A stretch of DNA of 16,668 nt from Bacteroidia bacterium (GTDB lineage: Bacteria; Bacteroidota; Bacteroidia; Bacteroidales; Azobacteroidaceae), in NCBI GenBank assembly GCA_025996815.1, contig BNTT01000060.1, positions 1 to 16,668 of the forward strand. Reading direction: 5' to 3'. Below, piece after piece: positions 1 to 5,455 of the stretch (the first letter of the stretch is position 1; every line of letters starts with the position of its first letter). The translations under genes and the position numbers were made by a program. The notes beneath the pieces are model-generated. The model had not been told where the DNA came from. It made no database searches and saw only the letters and a program-made list of their open reading frames with translations.

Positions 1-20
1 CCGCCTGATAACCGTGCTGA

Positions 21-335
21 AAAGACCACCGGCTCCGCAGGTGTATCGGCAATCGTAGTGGAAAACAGGCTGTCGCCTCTCGCGGAGGAATGGGTGCTAT
101 GCACCGTCTTATTTTCCCGGCAAGCGAATATGCAGGAAATCTAAGAAATGGCTCAAGTTCGTCTGCGGCAGGAGATGCTGCTGGGGCTGCTGGTGGTCAA
201 GGAAAAGGGAAAGGTGGTGCTGCCGGAAAAGGAGTCGTAACCGGTGAAACAACGTATGCGTCCGGCGGAGGCGGCGGAGCTGCCGGCGGGTTCACTTTGA
301 ACGGTACAAATGTTTATCTAGAAAAAATAGACTGA
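21..335 (+). other. Doubtful Gly/Ala-rich reading frame
   Basis: An open frame runs from about 21 to a TGA ending near 335, with ATG codons at 90 and 99. A GGAGGA at 83-88 would suit the ATG at 99, although this phylum rarely uses such sites. The predicted product (about 80 residues) has no signal peptide or membrane segment. It is dominated by Gly, Ala and Lys from the middle onward and ends in NVYLEKID. I recognise no family. A second frame (1-144) is open from the window edge and could be the tail of an upstream gene, so a frameshifted remnant is possible. Gly/Ala-rich frames also arise by chance in G-rich DNA. Treat as unproven. Confidence 0.2.
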
Positions 336-374
336 TTACCGGATATTTAGCAGTTACTAATTAAACTTACCCCG

Positions 375-427
375 ATGCGGGTTTGCAATCGGTGCAACAA
401 CAAGGCACACGGGTTGCAAACCCGCAT
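375..427. repeat. 14-bp inverted repeat, 25-base loop
   Basis: The left arm ATGCGGGTTTGCAA (375-388) is the exact reverse complement of TTGCAAACCCGCAT (414-427). There is no T-run after either arm, so this is not an obvious intrinsic terminator. It looks like a dispersed palindromic element. Confidence 0.7.
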
Positions 428-522
428 TGGCAATGTTTATTTCGTTGCGCAGTGCGGGGTTATCAAAATTTAACGCCTTCCGGCGTAGCATACGGGGCTT
501 AAAGGGAAATTTGTCGTGCACC

Positions 523-531
523 CAATCAAAC
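523..531. repeat. Left target-site duplication, CAATCAAAC
   Basis: The nine bases directly left of the terminal repeat at 532 are identical to the nine bases directly right of the partner repeat (1278-1286). Duplications of 8-10 bp are usual for ISAs1-family transposition. Confidence 0.9.
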
Positions 532-549
532 CAGGGCAACCGCATCAAA
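532..549 (+). repeat. Left terminal inverted repeat of the TA element
   Basis: CAGGGCAACCGCATCAAA, perfect partner of 1260-1277. The same 18 bases form the tip of the insertion sequence at 15908-15925. The next bases inward (TTT) match that element too, but then diverge. Confidence 0.92.
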
Positions 550-551
550 TT

Positions 552-600
552 TATGCTGATATGAGCATAGCCGTCAGGTTAAGGCTGGATAGCAACTGTT
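552..600. other. Imperfect hairpins downstream of the toxin gene
   Basis: Between the left terminal repeat and the toxin stop codon there is TATGCT-GATATG-AGCATA (552-569), and AGCC pairing with GGCT shortly after it. These may terminate the toxin transcript or be subterminal transposase-binding structure. Neither role is shown. Confidence 0.35.
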
Positions 601-1017
601 TTATCTTTTGTTGAAAACAAAATTCAATCCCTGCGCCGTATAGTTGGCAAATTCTTTGTCGGACGAAATCAGCGCGATTTTGTCGGACATCGCTTGCGCG
701 ATAATGGCGTGGTCGTTCATGTCTTTGTGACCGGCCATGATGTTCAATTTGACATATTTGGCAAGATGATGTTTATTGAAGAACACAATTTCAAAATACG
801 CCTTTTCGATTGCGTCCAATATATCATCTTCCGATTTGAAATGCAGATGTTCTATTTTCCCTATTTTATACAATAACAGCAATTCTTTAATTGCCACTGA
901 ACTAACCAAAATTGTATTGCCAAAATCAAATAAAATATCAAATACTTTTGAACTCAAGTCATCTCTTTTTTTAGATAAAGCAAAAATCAGAACATTGGTG
1001 TCTATGTAGTATCTCAT
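601..1017 (-). CDS. PIN-domain (VapC-like) ribonuclease toxin
   Basis: The product is a 138-residue PIN-domain protein, a Mg2+-dependent RNase that in type II toxin-antitoxin systems cleaves cellular RNA when its antitoxin is lost. The acidic metal-binding residues are in the usual places: Asp6 in YIDTNVL, Glu45 in AIKELLLL, Asp99/Asp102 in HKDMNDHAIIAQA, and Asp120 in ISSDKEF. Length is normal for VapC (130-140). There is no signal peptide, so it should act in the cytoplasm. Its ATG overlaps the stop codon of the upstream antitoxin gene as ATGA, a typical arrangement for coupled TA translation. The whole pair lies inside the element with terminal repeats at 532-1277. The RNA target cannot be predicted. 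The toxin assignment rests on the fold motifs plus gene arrangement. Confidence 0.85.
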   Translation of the reverse strand: MRYYIDTNVLIFALSKKRDDLSSKVFDILFDFGNTILVSSVAIKELLLLYKIGKIEHLHFKSEDDILDAIEKAYFEIVFFNKHHLAKYVKLNIMAGHKDMNDHAIIAQAMSDKIALISSDKEFANYTAQGLNFVFNKR

Positions 1018-1181
1018 CGTAATATTGCCCTCATGTCTATTTTTGAACCATCATCATTGCTCTCCATTGATAGCCAATATTTGGCGAATGGCGATAACTG
1101 CTTTCCTTCCTTTATCATTCTTTGAATGACTGCATCTCCGGTAGATACTTTCTTTGCACGTTTTTTTACTGTTGCTTCCAT
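1014..1181 (-). CDS. Small antitoxin partner of the PIN toxin
   Basis: A 55-residue protein starting at the ATG at 1179-1181. The open frame extends further upstream (to 1280), but that part crosses the promoter at 1213-1244 and the terminal repeat of the element, so the internal ATG is the sensible start. The N-terminus is basic (a KKRAKK run) and the C-terminus is acidic then basic (SNDDGSKIDMRAILR). A DNA-binding N-terminus and toxin-binding C-terminus is the usual antitoxin plan, but I cannot name a family. It comes first in the pair, and its stop overlaps the toxin ATG by four bases. Known antitoxins of this kind autorepress their promoter; whether this one does is inference. Confidence 0.68.
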   Translation of the reverse strand: MEATVKKRAKKVSTGDAVIQRMIKEGKQLSPFAKYWLSMESNDDGSKIDMRAILR

Positions 1182-1212
1182 ATTTTTGTTTGTTTTAAAT
1201 TGTTTCACGCTG

Positions 1213-1244
1213 CAAAGGTAACACAAATTTTTTGAACTTGCAAA
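1213..1244 (-). promoter_or_regulatory. Promoter of the antitoxin-toxin pair
   Basis: On the minus strand, TTTG (1241-1244), 20 bases, then TACCTTTG (1213-1220) match the Bacteroidota primary sigma consensus TTTG-N19-21-TAnnTTTG. The leader to the antitoxin ATG is roughly 30 bases. The promoter lies inside the terminal repeats, so the pair moves with its own promoter. Confidence 0.8.
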
Positions 1245-1259
1245 CGTTTTCACAATTAT

Positions 1260-1277
1260 TTTGATGCGGTTGCCCTG
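1260..1277 (-). repeat. Right terminal inverted repeat of the TA element
   Basis: TTTGATGCGGTTGCCCTG, the exact reverse complement of 532-549. It ends directly against the right copy of the 9-bp target duplication. Confidence 0.92.
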
Positions 1278-1286
1278 CAATCAAAC
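1278..1286. repeat. Right target-site duplication, CAATCAAAC
   Basis: Identical to 523-531 and immediately adjacent to the right terminal repeat. It ends 7 bases before the -33 box of the dapB promoter. Confidence 0.9.
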
Positions 1287-1293
1287 ATTCATA

Positions 1294-1325
1294 GTTGCAC
1301 AATTAAAAAATAAGCAGTACCTTTG
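1294..1325 (+). promoter_or_regulatory. dapB promoter
   Basis: GTTG at 1294-1297, 20 bases, TACCTTTG at 1318-1325. The leader before the dapB ATG is about 30 bases. The TA element inserted just upstream without touching either box. Confidence 0.78.
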
Positions 1326-1361
1326 TCACGAAATATCTGTTACATCCACATAAAATAAAAG

Positions 1362-2078
1362 ATGAAAATTGCACTGATTGGTTACGGGAAAATGGGGCAT
1401 GAGATTGAGTCGATTGCCTTGGGGCGCGGGCATAACATCGTGTCCATTATTGATATAGATAATCAGGCGGATTTTGATTCGCCGGCTTTTCGCTCGGCGG
1501 ATGTGGCGATTGAATTTTCGCGTCCGGAGACGGCTTTTGCCAACTATCAAAAGTGTTTTGAGCGCAATATCGCGGTGGTGGCAGGCACTACCGGCTGGCT
1601 GGCGAAGTTGGACGATGTGAAAAAAGCGTGCAAAGACGGTGGCAAAACGTTTTTCTATGCCTCCAATTACAGTATCGGCGTAAATATCTTCTTTGCCGTG
1701 AACAAATATTTGGCAAAAATAATGAACGACTTTCCGCCATACGACGTGCGGATGGAGGAAATTCACCACGTCCACAAGCTGGATTCGCCCAGCGGCACGG
1801 GGATTAGCATCGCGGAAGGCATCCTGCAACACATCGACCGCAAAAAAACGTGGAAAGAGGGCGTTGAGGGGCGTGCCGACGAGTTGCTGATTGAAACCAA
1901 ACGCCTCGGCGAGGTGCCAGGCTTCCACGAGGTGGTGTATGAATCGGAAGCCGACAGCATTCGCTTCACACACGACGCGAAAAATCGCAAGGGATTTGCC
2001 CTCGGAGCCGTTCTCGCCGCCGAATTTGTGCAGGGCAAAACGGGCTTTTTGACGATGGCTGATTTATTGAAATTTTGA
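1362..2078 (+). CDS. dapB: 4-hydroxy-tetrahydrodipicolinate reductase
   Basis: DapB reduces 4-hydroxy-tetrahydrodipicolinate with NAD(P)H in the lysine and diaminopimelate pathway, which feeds peptidoglycan synthesis; it is a cytoplasmic tetramer. The 238-residue product has the N-terminal Rossmann loop GYGKMG (7-12), the conserved AGTTGW (74-79), and the family signature around EIHHVHKLDSPSGTG (133-147). That signature contains the catalytic His pair and Lys139 and the SGT substrate loop. The C-terminal dimer strand is present (RKGFALGAV). The length is a little below the E. coli enzyme but normal for Bacteroidota. The start follows a clear promoter. It opens the block that, from memory, is dapB-lepB-WbqC in many Bacteroidales. 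Confidence 0.97.
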   Translation: MKIALIGYGKMGHEIESIALGRGHNIVSIIDIDNQADFDSPAFRSADVAIEFSRPETAFANYQKCFERNIAVVAGTTGWLAKLDDVKKACKDGGKTFFYASNYSIGVNIFFAVNKYLAKIMNDFPPYDVRMEEIHHVHKLDSPSGTGISIAEGILQHIDRKKTWKEGVEGRADELLIETKRLGEVPGFHEVVYESEADSIRFTHDAKNRKGFALGAVLAAEFVQGKTGFLTMADLLKF

Positions 2079-2104
2079 AGTCAGAAAAAAAATGCTTACC
2101 TTTG
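2074..2104 (+). promoter_or_regulatory. Promoter of the outer-membrane protein gene
   Basis: TTTG at 2074-2077 (overlapping the dapB stop codon), 19 bases, TACCTTTG at 2097-2104, then an AT-rich leader to the ATG at 2134. The gene is thus independently transcribed even though it sits inside the dapB-lepB block. Confidence 0.78.
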
Positions 2105-2133
2105 TCGCCGAATATTAAAAAATTATTTTTTTT

Positions 2134-2763
2134 ATGAGAAAATTCATTTGGGTTATGGTTGTGGCAGTGCTGGGTACTGTATCGGCGAGTGCTCAATTTT
2201 ATGTTGGCGGTTCTCTGGGCTATTCTACAAACACGAACGAGCACACGGAGCATCCAAGTAGCGAAAAAACAACGAAAACAACGGAACAAACTGCGCTACT
2301 AACTGTTGCGCCTGATTTAGGCTTTGCGTTAAGCGAAAAGTTTGAAGTCGGTCTTGAATTTGGTTTTGAAAGTGAAACTGACAAAAAGAGCAGTGAAGAC
2401 GAAAGCGTGAGCGGTCATGACAAAAGAGAAAGTGGATGGGAAATTGCTCCTTATGCGCGCTACGAATGTTTGAGCGCCGAAAAATTTAGTGTTTGGGCGC
2501 AGGTGGTTCTTGGATATGGAGTGAAGGCAGAGGAGAATACTACTTTTTCCGTGCAATTTGCACCTGTGCTGAAATATTCGCTGTCGCACCATGTAAAATT
2601 GATATCCAGGGTGAACTTTTTGAGCATTGGTTTCGCTTCAACATCTTCCAAAGAAAAAGAAGGCGAGAAACAAATCACTAATTTTGGAGTAGGTGTTAAT
2701 AAGTTTCATGGTGCCACCGCAAGCGGAGGGCTATTTACCGTTGGTTTTGAATACGAATTTTGA
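2134..2763 (+). CDS. Outer-membrane beta-barrel protein
   Basis: A 209-residue exported protein. Residues 1-20 are a signal peptide ending ASA, with mature Gln21. The mature part alternates short amphipathic strands (FYVGGSLGY, FEVGLEFGF, YARYECL, FSVWAQVVLGYG) with very charged Lys/Glu/Ser/Thr-rich stretches near residues 35-55, 80-100 and 165-180. The latter look like extracellular loops. The protein ends in GFEYEF, and a terminal aromatic residue is the usual recognition signal for barrel insertion. Size and pattern suit an eight-stranded OmpX/OmpA-like barrel (outer membrane protein beta-barrel domain). The function is unknown. It has its own promoter and lies between dapB and lepB, where I would not expect it. 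Confidence 0.82.
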   Translation: MRKFIWVMVVAVLGTVSASAQFYVGGSLGYSTNTNEHTEHPSSEKTTKTTEQTALLTVAPDLGFALSEKFEVGLEFGFESETDKKSSEDESVSGHDKRESGWEIAPYARYECLSAEKFSVWAQVVLGYGVKAEENTTFSVQFAPVLKYSLSHHVKLISRVNFLSIGFASTSSKEKEGEKQITNFGVGVNKFHGATASGGLFTVGFEYEF

Positions 2764-2767
2764 TGTA

Positions 2768-2794
2768 GGGATTGCGGGTCAAGCCCGCAATGAC
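2768..2794. repeat. Palindromic repeat (HCGLDPQS type)
   Basis: ATTGCGGG (2771-2778) pairs with CCCGCAAT (2784-2791) over a 5-base loop. Read on the minus strand, the repeat would encode RHCGLDPQS, a translation I recall from palindromic repeats scattered through many bacterial genomes. It fills most of the gap between the outer-membrane protein gene and lepB. There is no T-run, so it is unlikely to be a classical terminator. Confidence 0.7.
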
Positions 2795-2799
2795 GGATT

Positions 2800-4197
2800 A
2801 TGAATAATAAAATAATTGAAAGTATCAAGTTGGTGAAATCTGTCAGGCATTCTGATTGGGTTAAAGCCCTTGTGTGGTGCCATCTGTACGGCTTTTTTGT
2901 GGCTTGGACAGGGTGCTGGTGGCTGATGATTGGGCTACCGGTGGTGTTTGATATGTATGTTACGCGGTTCATCCCTTGGGGCTGGTGGAAGGAATTGAAA
3001 AATCCGGTGGCGCGGCAGGTGATGAGTTGGGTCGATACCATCGTGTGGGCGTTGGCGGCGGTGTATTTGATAAATATTTTTGTGTTGCAAAACTATCAGA
3101 TACCTACTTCGTCGCTGGAAAAAAGTTTGCTGGTGGGCGACTATTTGGTGGTGAGCAAAATAAATTATGGTCCGCGCGTGCCAAACACGCCGATTGCTTT
3201 CCCGCTGGCTCACAACACTTTACCGTTTATTGGCGGCAAATCGTATTTAGACAAGCCGCATTGGAACTACAAGCGGCTGGCGGGGCTGACGACGATGAAG
3301 CGCAACGACATTGTCGTGTTCAGTTTTCCGGCGGGCGACACGATTGCTTTTCTGCAACAAAATCCCGATTATTACCGTCTGGTGGATGTAAACGGCTGGG
3401 AAGTAGTTAATTCGCATCCCGAATATTTTGGTGAAATCATGTATCGCCCCGTTGACCGTCGCGAAAATTTCGTGAAGCGGCTGATTGGGATGCCCGGCGA
3501 ATCGTTGCAAATCATTGACAATCAAGTGTATATCAACGGCGAGGCGTTGCCTAATCCCCAAAAATTGCAGTTCGACTACACCGTGGTGGCGAAAAATCCC
3601 CTTTCTCAGAAACAGTTTGAGGAATTGGGCGTGAACAAAGCCGACCGCCAACGGCTGTTTTGGGTGTCCGATGAAGAGGGGCAGGAACACCCCCTCTACG
3701 ACCGTATGCCGCTGACGCAGGAGGCGCACGATTTGTTGCAAAAAAGCGGCTGGGCACTCTCCGTGACCATTGCGCCGTCCGATGTAGGCGACAAAACCTA
3801 CCCCTACGACTATGCCACGGGCTGGTCGCGCGACAATTTTGGTCCGTTGTGGATTCCCAAAAAGGGCGCGACGATTGCTCTCAACGACGAAAACATCGCG
3901 CTGTATAGCCGTTGCATCGTGAATTATGAAGGCAATAATCTGCACCGCGACGGCGAGAAGGTATTTATAAATGGCGTTCCGTCAAGCAGTTACACCTTTC
4001 GGATGGACTATTATTTTATGATGGGCGACAACCGCCACGAGTCGGCAGACTCCCGCTATTGGGGATTTGTGCCGGAAGACCACGTTGTGGGCACGCCGGT
4101 GTTCATTCTGCTGTCGCTGGAAAAAGACAAAGGCTGGTTTAGCGGCAAAATCCGCTGGAATCGGTTGTTCCGGACGGTCAATTCGCTCGTGCAATAA
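2800..4197 (+). CDS. lepB: Signal peptidase I
   Basis: This is the membrane-bound Ser/Lys protease that removes signal peptides from exported proteins. The 465-residue protein has hydrophobic segments near 24-50 and 76-97, then the catalytic box IPTSSLEKSLLVGDY with nucleophile Ser105. The general base is Lys226 in NFVKRLIGMPGE. The late family box GDNRHESADSRYWG runs from 409 to 422. A large insert between the Lys box and the last box makes it longer than E. coli LepB (324), as in Bacteroidota. The residue after the nucleophile is Leu where most family members have Met. The start is 36 bases after the preceding stop, and the stop is followed by a second in-frame TAA and then the WbqC-family gene. 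Confidence 0.96.
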   Translation: MNNKIIESIKLVKSVRHSDWVKALVWCHLYGFFVAWTGCWWLMIGLPVVFDMYVTRFIPWGWWKELKNPVARQVMSWVDTIVWALAAVYLINIFVLQNYQIPTSSLEKSLLVGDYLVVSKINYGPRVPNTPIAFPLAHNTLPFIGGKSYLDKPHWNYKRLAGLTTMKRNDIVVFSFPAGDTIAFLQQNPDYYRLVDVNGWEVVNSHPEYFGEIMYRPVDRRENFVKRLIGMPGESLQIIDNQVYINGEALPNPQKLQFDYTVVAKNPLSQKQFEELGVNKADRQRLFWVSDEEGQEHPLYDRMPLTQEAHDLLQKSGWALSVTIAPSDVGDKTYPYDYATGWSRDNFGPLWIPKKGATIALNDENIALYSRCIVNYEGNNLHRDGEKVFINGVPSSSYTFRMDYYFMMGDNRHESADSRYWGFVPEDHVVGTPVFILLSLEKDKGWFSGKIRWNRLFRTVNSLVQ

Positions 4198-4201
4198 TAA
4201 T

Positions 4202-4801
4202 ATGGTGCTCCTTTCGTCGGCTTATCTGGCACCGATTGACTACTACCGACAACTTAATCGGGCATCTTCCGTGATTATTGAGGGCGGGGATAATTACGTC
4301 AAGCAAACCTTTCGCAACCGGTGCGTTATAGCCACCGCCAACGGTCTGCAAACGCTGAGCATCCCGATTGAGAAGCCCGCCACGACCAAATGTTTGACGC
4401 GCGACATTCGGATTGCCGAGTACGACAATTGGCGCAATTTGCATTGGAACGCGATTGTGTCTGCCTACCGCTCCTCGCCGTTTTTTGAATATTACGCCGA
4501 TGATTTTCGTCCGTTTTACGCAACAAAGCAGGGTTTTCTGGTTGATTTTAATGACCGGTTGCAGCAGTTGGTTTGCTCATTGCTCGGCAATCCCCTGCAC
4601 ATCACGCACTCCTCCGAATACAGAGCCGCCACGGTGGGCGAATTGGATTTGCGCGAAGCCATCCACCCCAAGAAGCCGCCTGTAACCGCCGATTTCAAGC
4701 CCTACTATCAGGTTTTTGCCTCGCGTTACGGCTTCCAGCCCAACCTTAGCATCATTGATTTGCTTTTTAATATGGGCAATGAGGCGGTGCTGTTTCTGTA
4801 A
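4202..4801 (+). CDS. WbqC-family protein
   Basis: A 199-residue protein without signal peptide or membrane span. The N-terminal LLSSAYLAPIDYYRQL and the following NYVKQTFRNRC and W-N-x-H-W-N-A-I-x-S-A-Y-R-x-S-P-F-F segments (77-94) are characteristic of the WbqC-like family. Members occur in glycan and O-antigen clusters and next to lepB in Bacteroidota; the reaction is not established. I chose the ATG at 4202, four bases after the tandem stop codons of lepB. The open frame continues upstream through the 3' end of lepB, but only in a shadow frame. The tight spacing implies co-transcription with lepB. The gene converges on ssb with eight bases between the two stop codons. Confidence 0.85.
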   Translation: MVLLSSAYLAPIDYYRQLNRASSVIIEGGDNYVKQTFRNRCVIATANGLQTLSIPIEKPATTKCLTRDIRIAEYDNWRNLHWNAIVSAYRSSPFFEYYADDFRPFYATKQGFLVDFNDRLQQLVCSLLGNPLHITHSSEYRAATVGELDLREAIHPKKPPVTADFKPYYQVFASRYGFQPNLSIIDLLFNMGNEAVLFL

Positions 4802-4809
4802 TTCATTGC

Positions 4810-5256
4810 TTAGAACGGCAAATCGTCTTTCATTTGCTCCAATGGGGGCAATTTGGAGGGGGTGTCTAAGGGCGGGAGTTCCGACAGGGGCGGTTGTTCC
4901 AAAGGTCTTGGTTCGCCTTCCTGCTTGCGGTCGAGCAGTTGCACACTTTCGCCCACGATTTCGGTAACGTAGCGCACCACGTTTTGCTTGTCGGTGTAGG
5001 AATGCGATTTGATGTGTCCCTCGACGTACACTTTTGCGCCTTTGCGGATGTATTTTTCTGCAAAAAGGGCTTGTCCGCGCCACAGCGCGATGGAGTGCCA
5101 CTCGGTGCTGTCAGGCACCTGCGTGCCGTTGGCGGCGGTGTAACCCCTTTCGGTGGTTGCCAGAGAAAAATTTGCCACGGCGTTTCCGCCCTCAAAATGG
5201 CGCACTTCAGGGTCTTTGCCCACGTGCCCAATCAAAATAACTTTGTTTACAGACAT
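4810..5256 (-). CDS. ssb: Single-stranded DNA-binding protein
   Basis: SSB coats single-stranded DNA during replication, recombination and repair and recruits partners through its C-terminal tip. The 148-residue product has the OB-fold start MSVNKVILIGHVGKDPEVR (1-19). It continues with the conserved ATTERGY (33-39), TEWHSIALW (51-59), the KG-K-VYVEG strand (72-80), and then a disordered Pro/Leu/Glu-rich linker. It ends in the acidic tip DDLPF. Length is normal for a short-linker SSB. It has its own promoter directly upstream, next to a perfect 10-bp palindrome and an 11-bp repeat array. Confidence 0.96.
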   Translation of the reverse strand: MSVNKVILIGHVGKDPEVRHFEGGNAVANFSLATTERGYTAANGTQVPDSTEWHSIALWRGQALFAEKYIRKGAKVYVEGHIKSHSYTDKQNVVRYVTEIVGESVQLLDRKQEGEPRPLEQPPLSELPPLDTPSKLPPLEQMKDDLPF

Positions 5257-5290
5257 AATTGTAAAATGTTAAGAAATTTGTAATACTAAT

Positions 5291-5300
5291 TGTCGCGACA
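5291..5300. promoter_or_regulatory. Perfect palindrome TGTCGCGACA at the ssb start region
   Basis: This 10-bp perfect palindrome overlaps the last two bases of the ssb -7 box and the expected transcription start. Position and symmetry suit an operator for a dimeric regulator; no regulator can be named. Confidence 0.4.
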
Positions 5301-5329
5301 AAATTACAACATAATTTTGAGTTCTCAAT
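5299..5329 (-). promoter_or_regulatory. ssb promoter
   Basis: On the minus strand, ATTG (5326-5329), 19 bases, TAATTTTG (5299-5306), matching TAnnTTTG. The leader to the ATG at 5256 is about 40 bases. Confidence 0.7.
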
Positions 5330-5356
5330 CAAGATTTATGTTATCTTTTTCTTAAC

Positions 5357-5455
5357 GTTGTGTTATTTTTTTGTTTACGTTATGTTTACGCAATCTTAAT
5401 GTTATGTTAACGTTGCGTTAATGTTGCGTTAATGTTGCGTTAACGTTGTGTTAAG
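5357..5455. repeat. Nine 11-bp tandem units upstream of ssb
   Basis: The stretch divides exactly into nine 11-mers. The last five are GTTATGTTAAC, GTTGCGTTAAT, GTTGCGTTAAT, GTTGCGTTAAC, GTTGTGTTAAG; the first four are more degenerate (for example GTTATGTTTAC). The array crosses the stop codon of the mscS-type gene, so its last residues (LNTTLTQH) are repeat-encoded, and it ends 27 bases upstream of the ssb -33 box. An 11-bp period is close to one helical turn, so identical bases face one side of the DNA. Confidence 0.85.

Larger units (their letters stand above)
336..531. other. Non-coding stretch with hairpins
   Basis: I see no credible gene between the Gly-rich frame and the mobile element. 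The minus frame crossing it (357-548) encodes a composition typical of translated repeats and runs into the terminal repeat of the element. The stretch holds a 14-bp perfect inverted repeat (375-388 with 414-427) and a small stable hairpin, ACGCC-TTCC-GGCGT, at 473-486. It may be a copy of a dispersed structured repeat. Confidence 0.5.
532..1277. mobile_element. Transposase-less element carrying a toxin-antitoxin pair
   Basis: This 746-bp unit is bounded by perfect 18-bp terminal inverted repeats, CAGGGCAACCGCATCAAA at 532-549 and its reverse complement at 1260-1277. They are flanked by a perfect 9-bp direct repeat, CAATCAAAC. Between the ends are only a promoter, a small antitoxin gene and a PIN-domain toxin gene, all on the minus strand and visibly more AT-rich than the genes to the right. 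There is no room for a transposase. The ends match the visible end of the ISAs1-family element at 15908 (21 identical bases from the tip against the left end). I infer a non-autonomous element mobilised in trans by an ISAs1-type transposase. The perfect duplication suggests that the insertion is recent. Confidence 0.88.

Noticed and set aside
357-548. Minus-strand frame of 63 codons
   Set aside because: It spans two hairpins and runs into the left terminal repeat of the TA element; the peptide looks like a translated repeat, and no promoter precedes it.
1182-1280. Longer start for the antitoxin
   Set aside because: The extra codons cover the promoter and the terminal repeat; the ATG at 1179-1181 lies correctly downstream of the promoter.
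1326-1973. Long minus frame opposite dapB
   Set aside because: Shadow of dapB, whose product has all family motifs.
3247-3945. Long minus frame opposite lepB
   Set aside because: Shadow of lepB; no start signals or recognisable domain.
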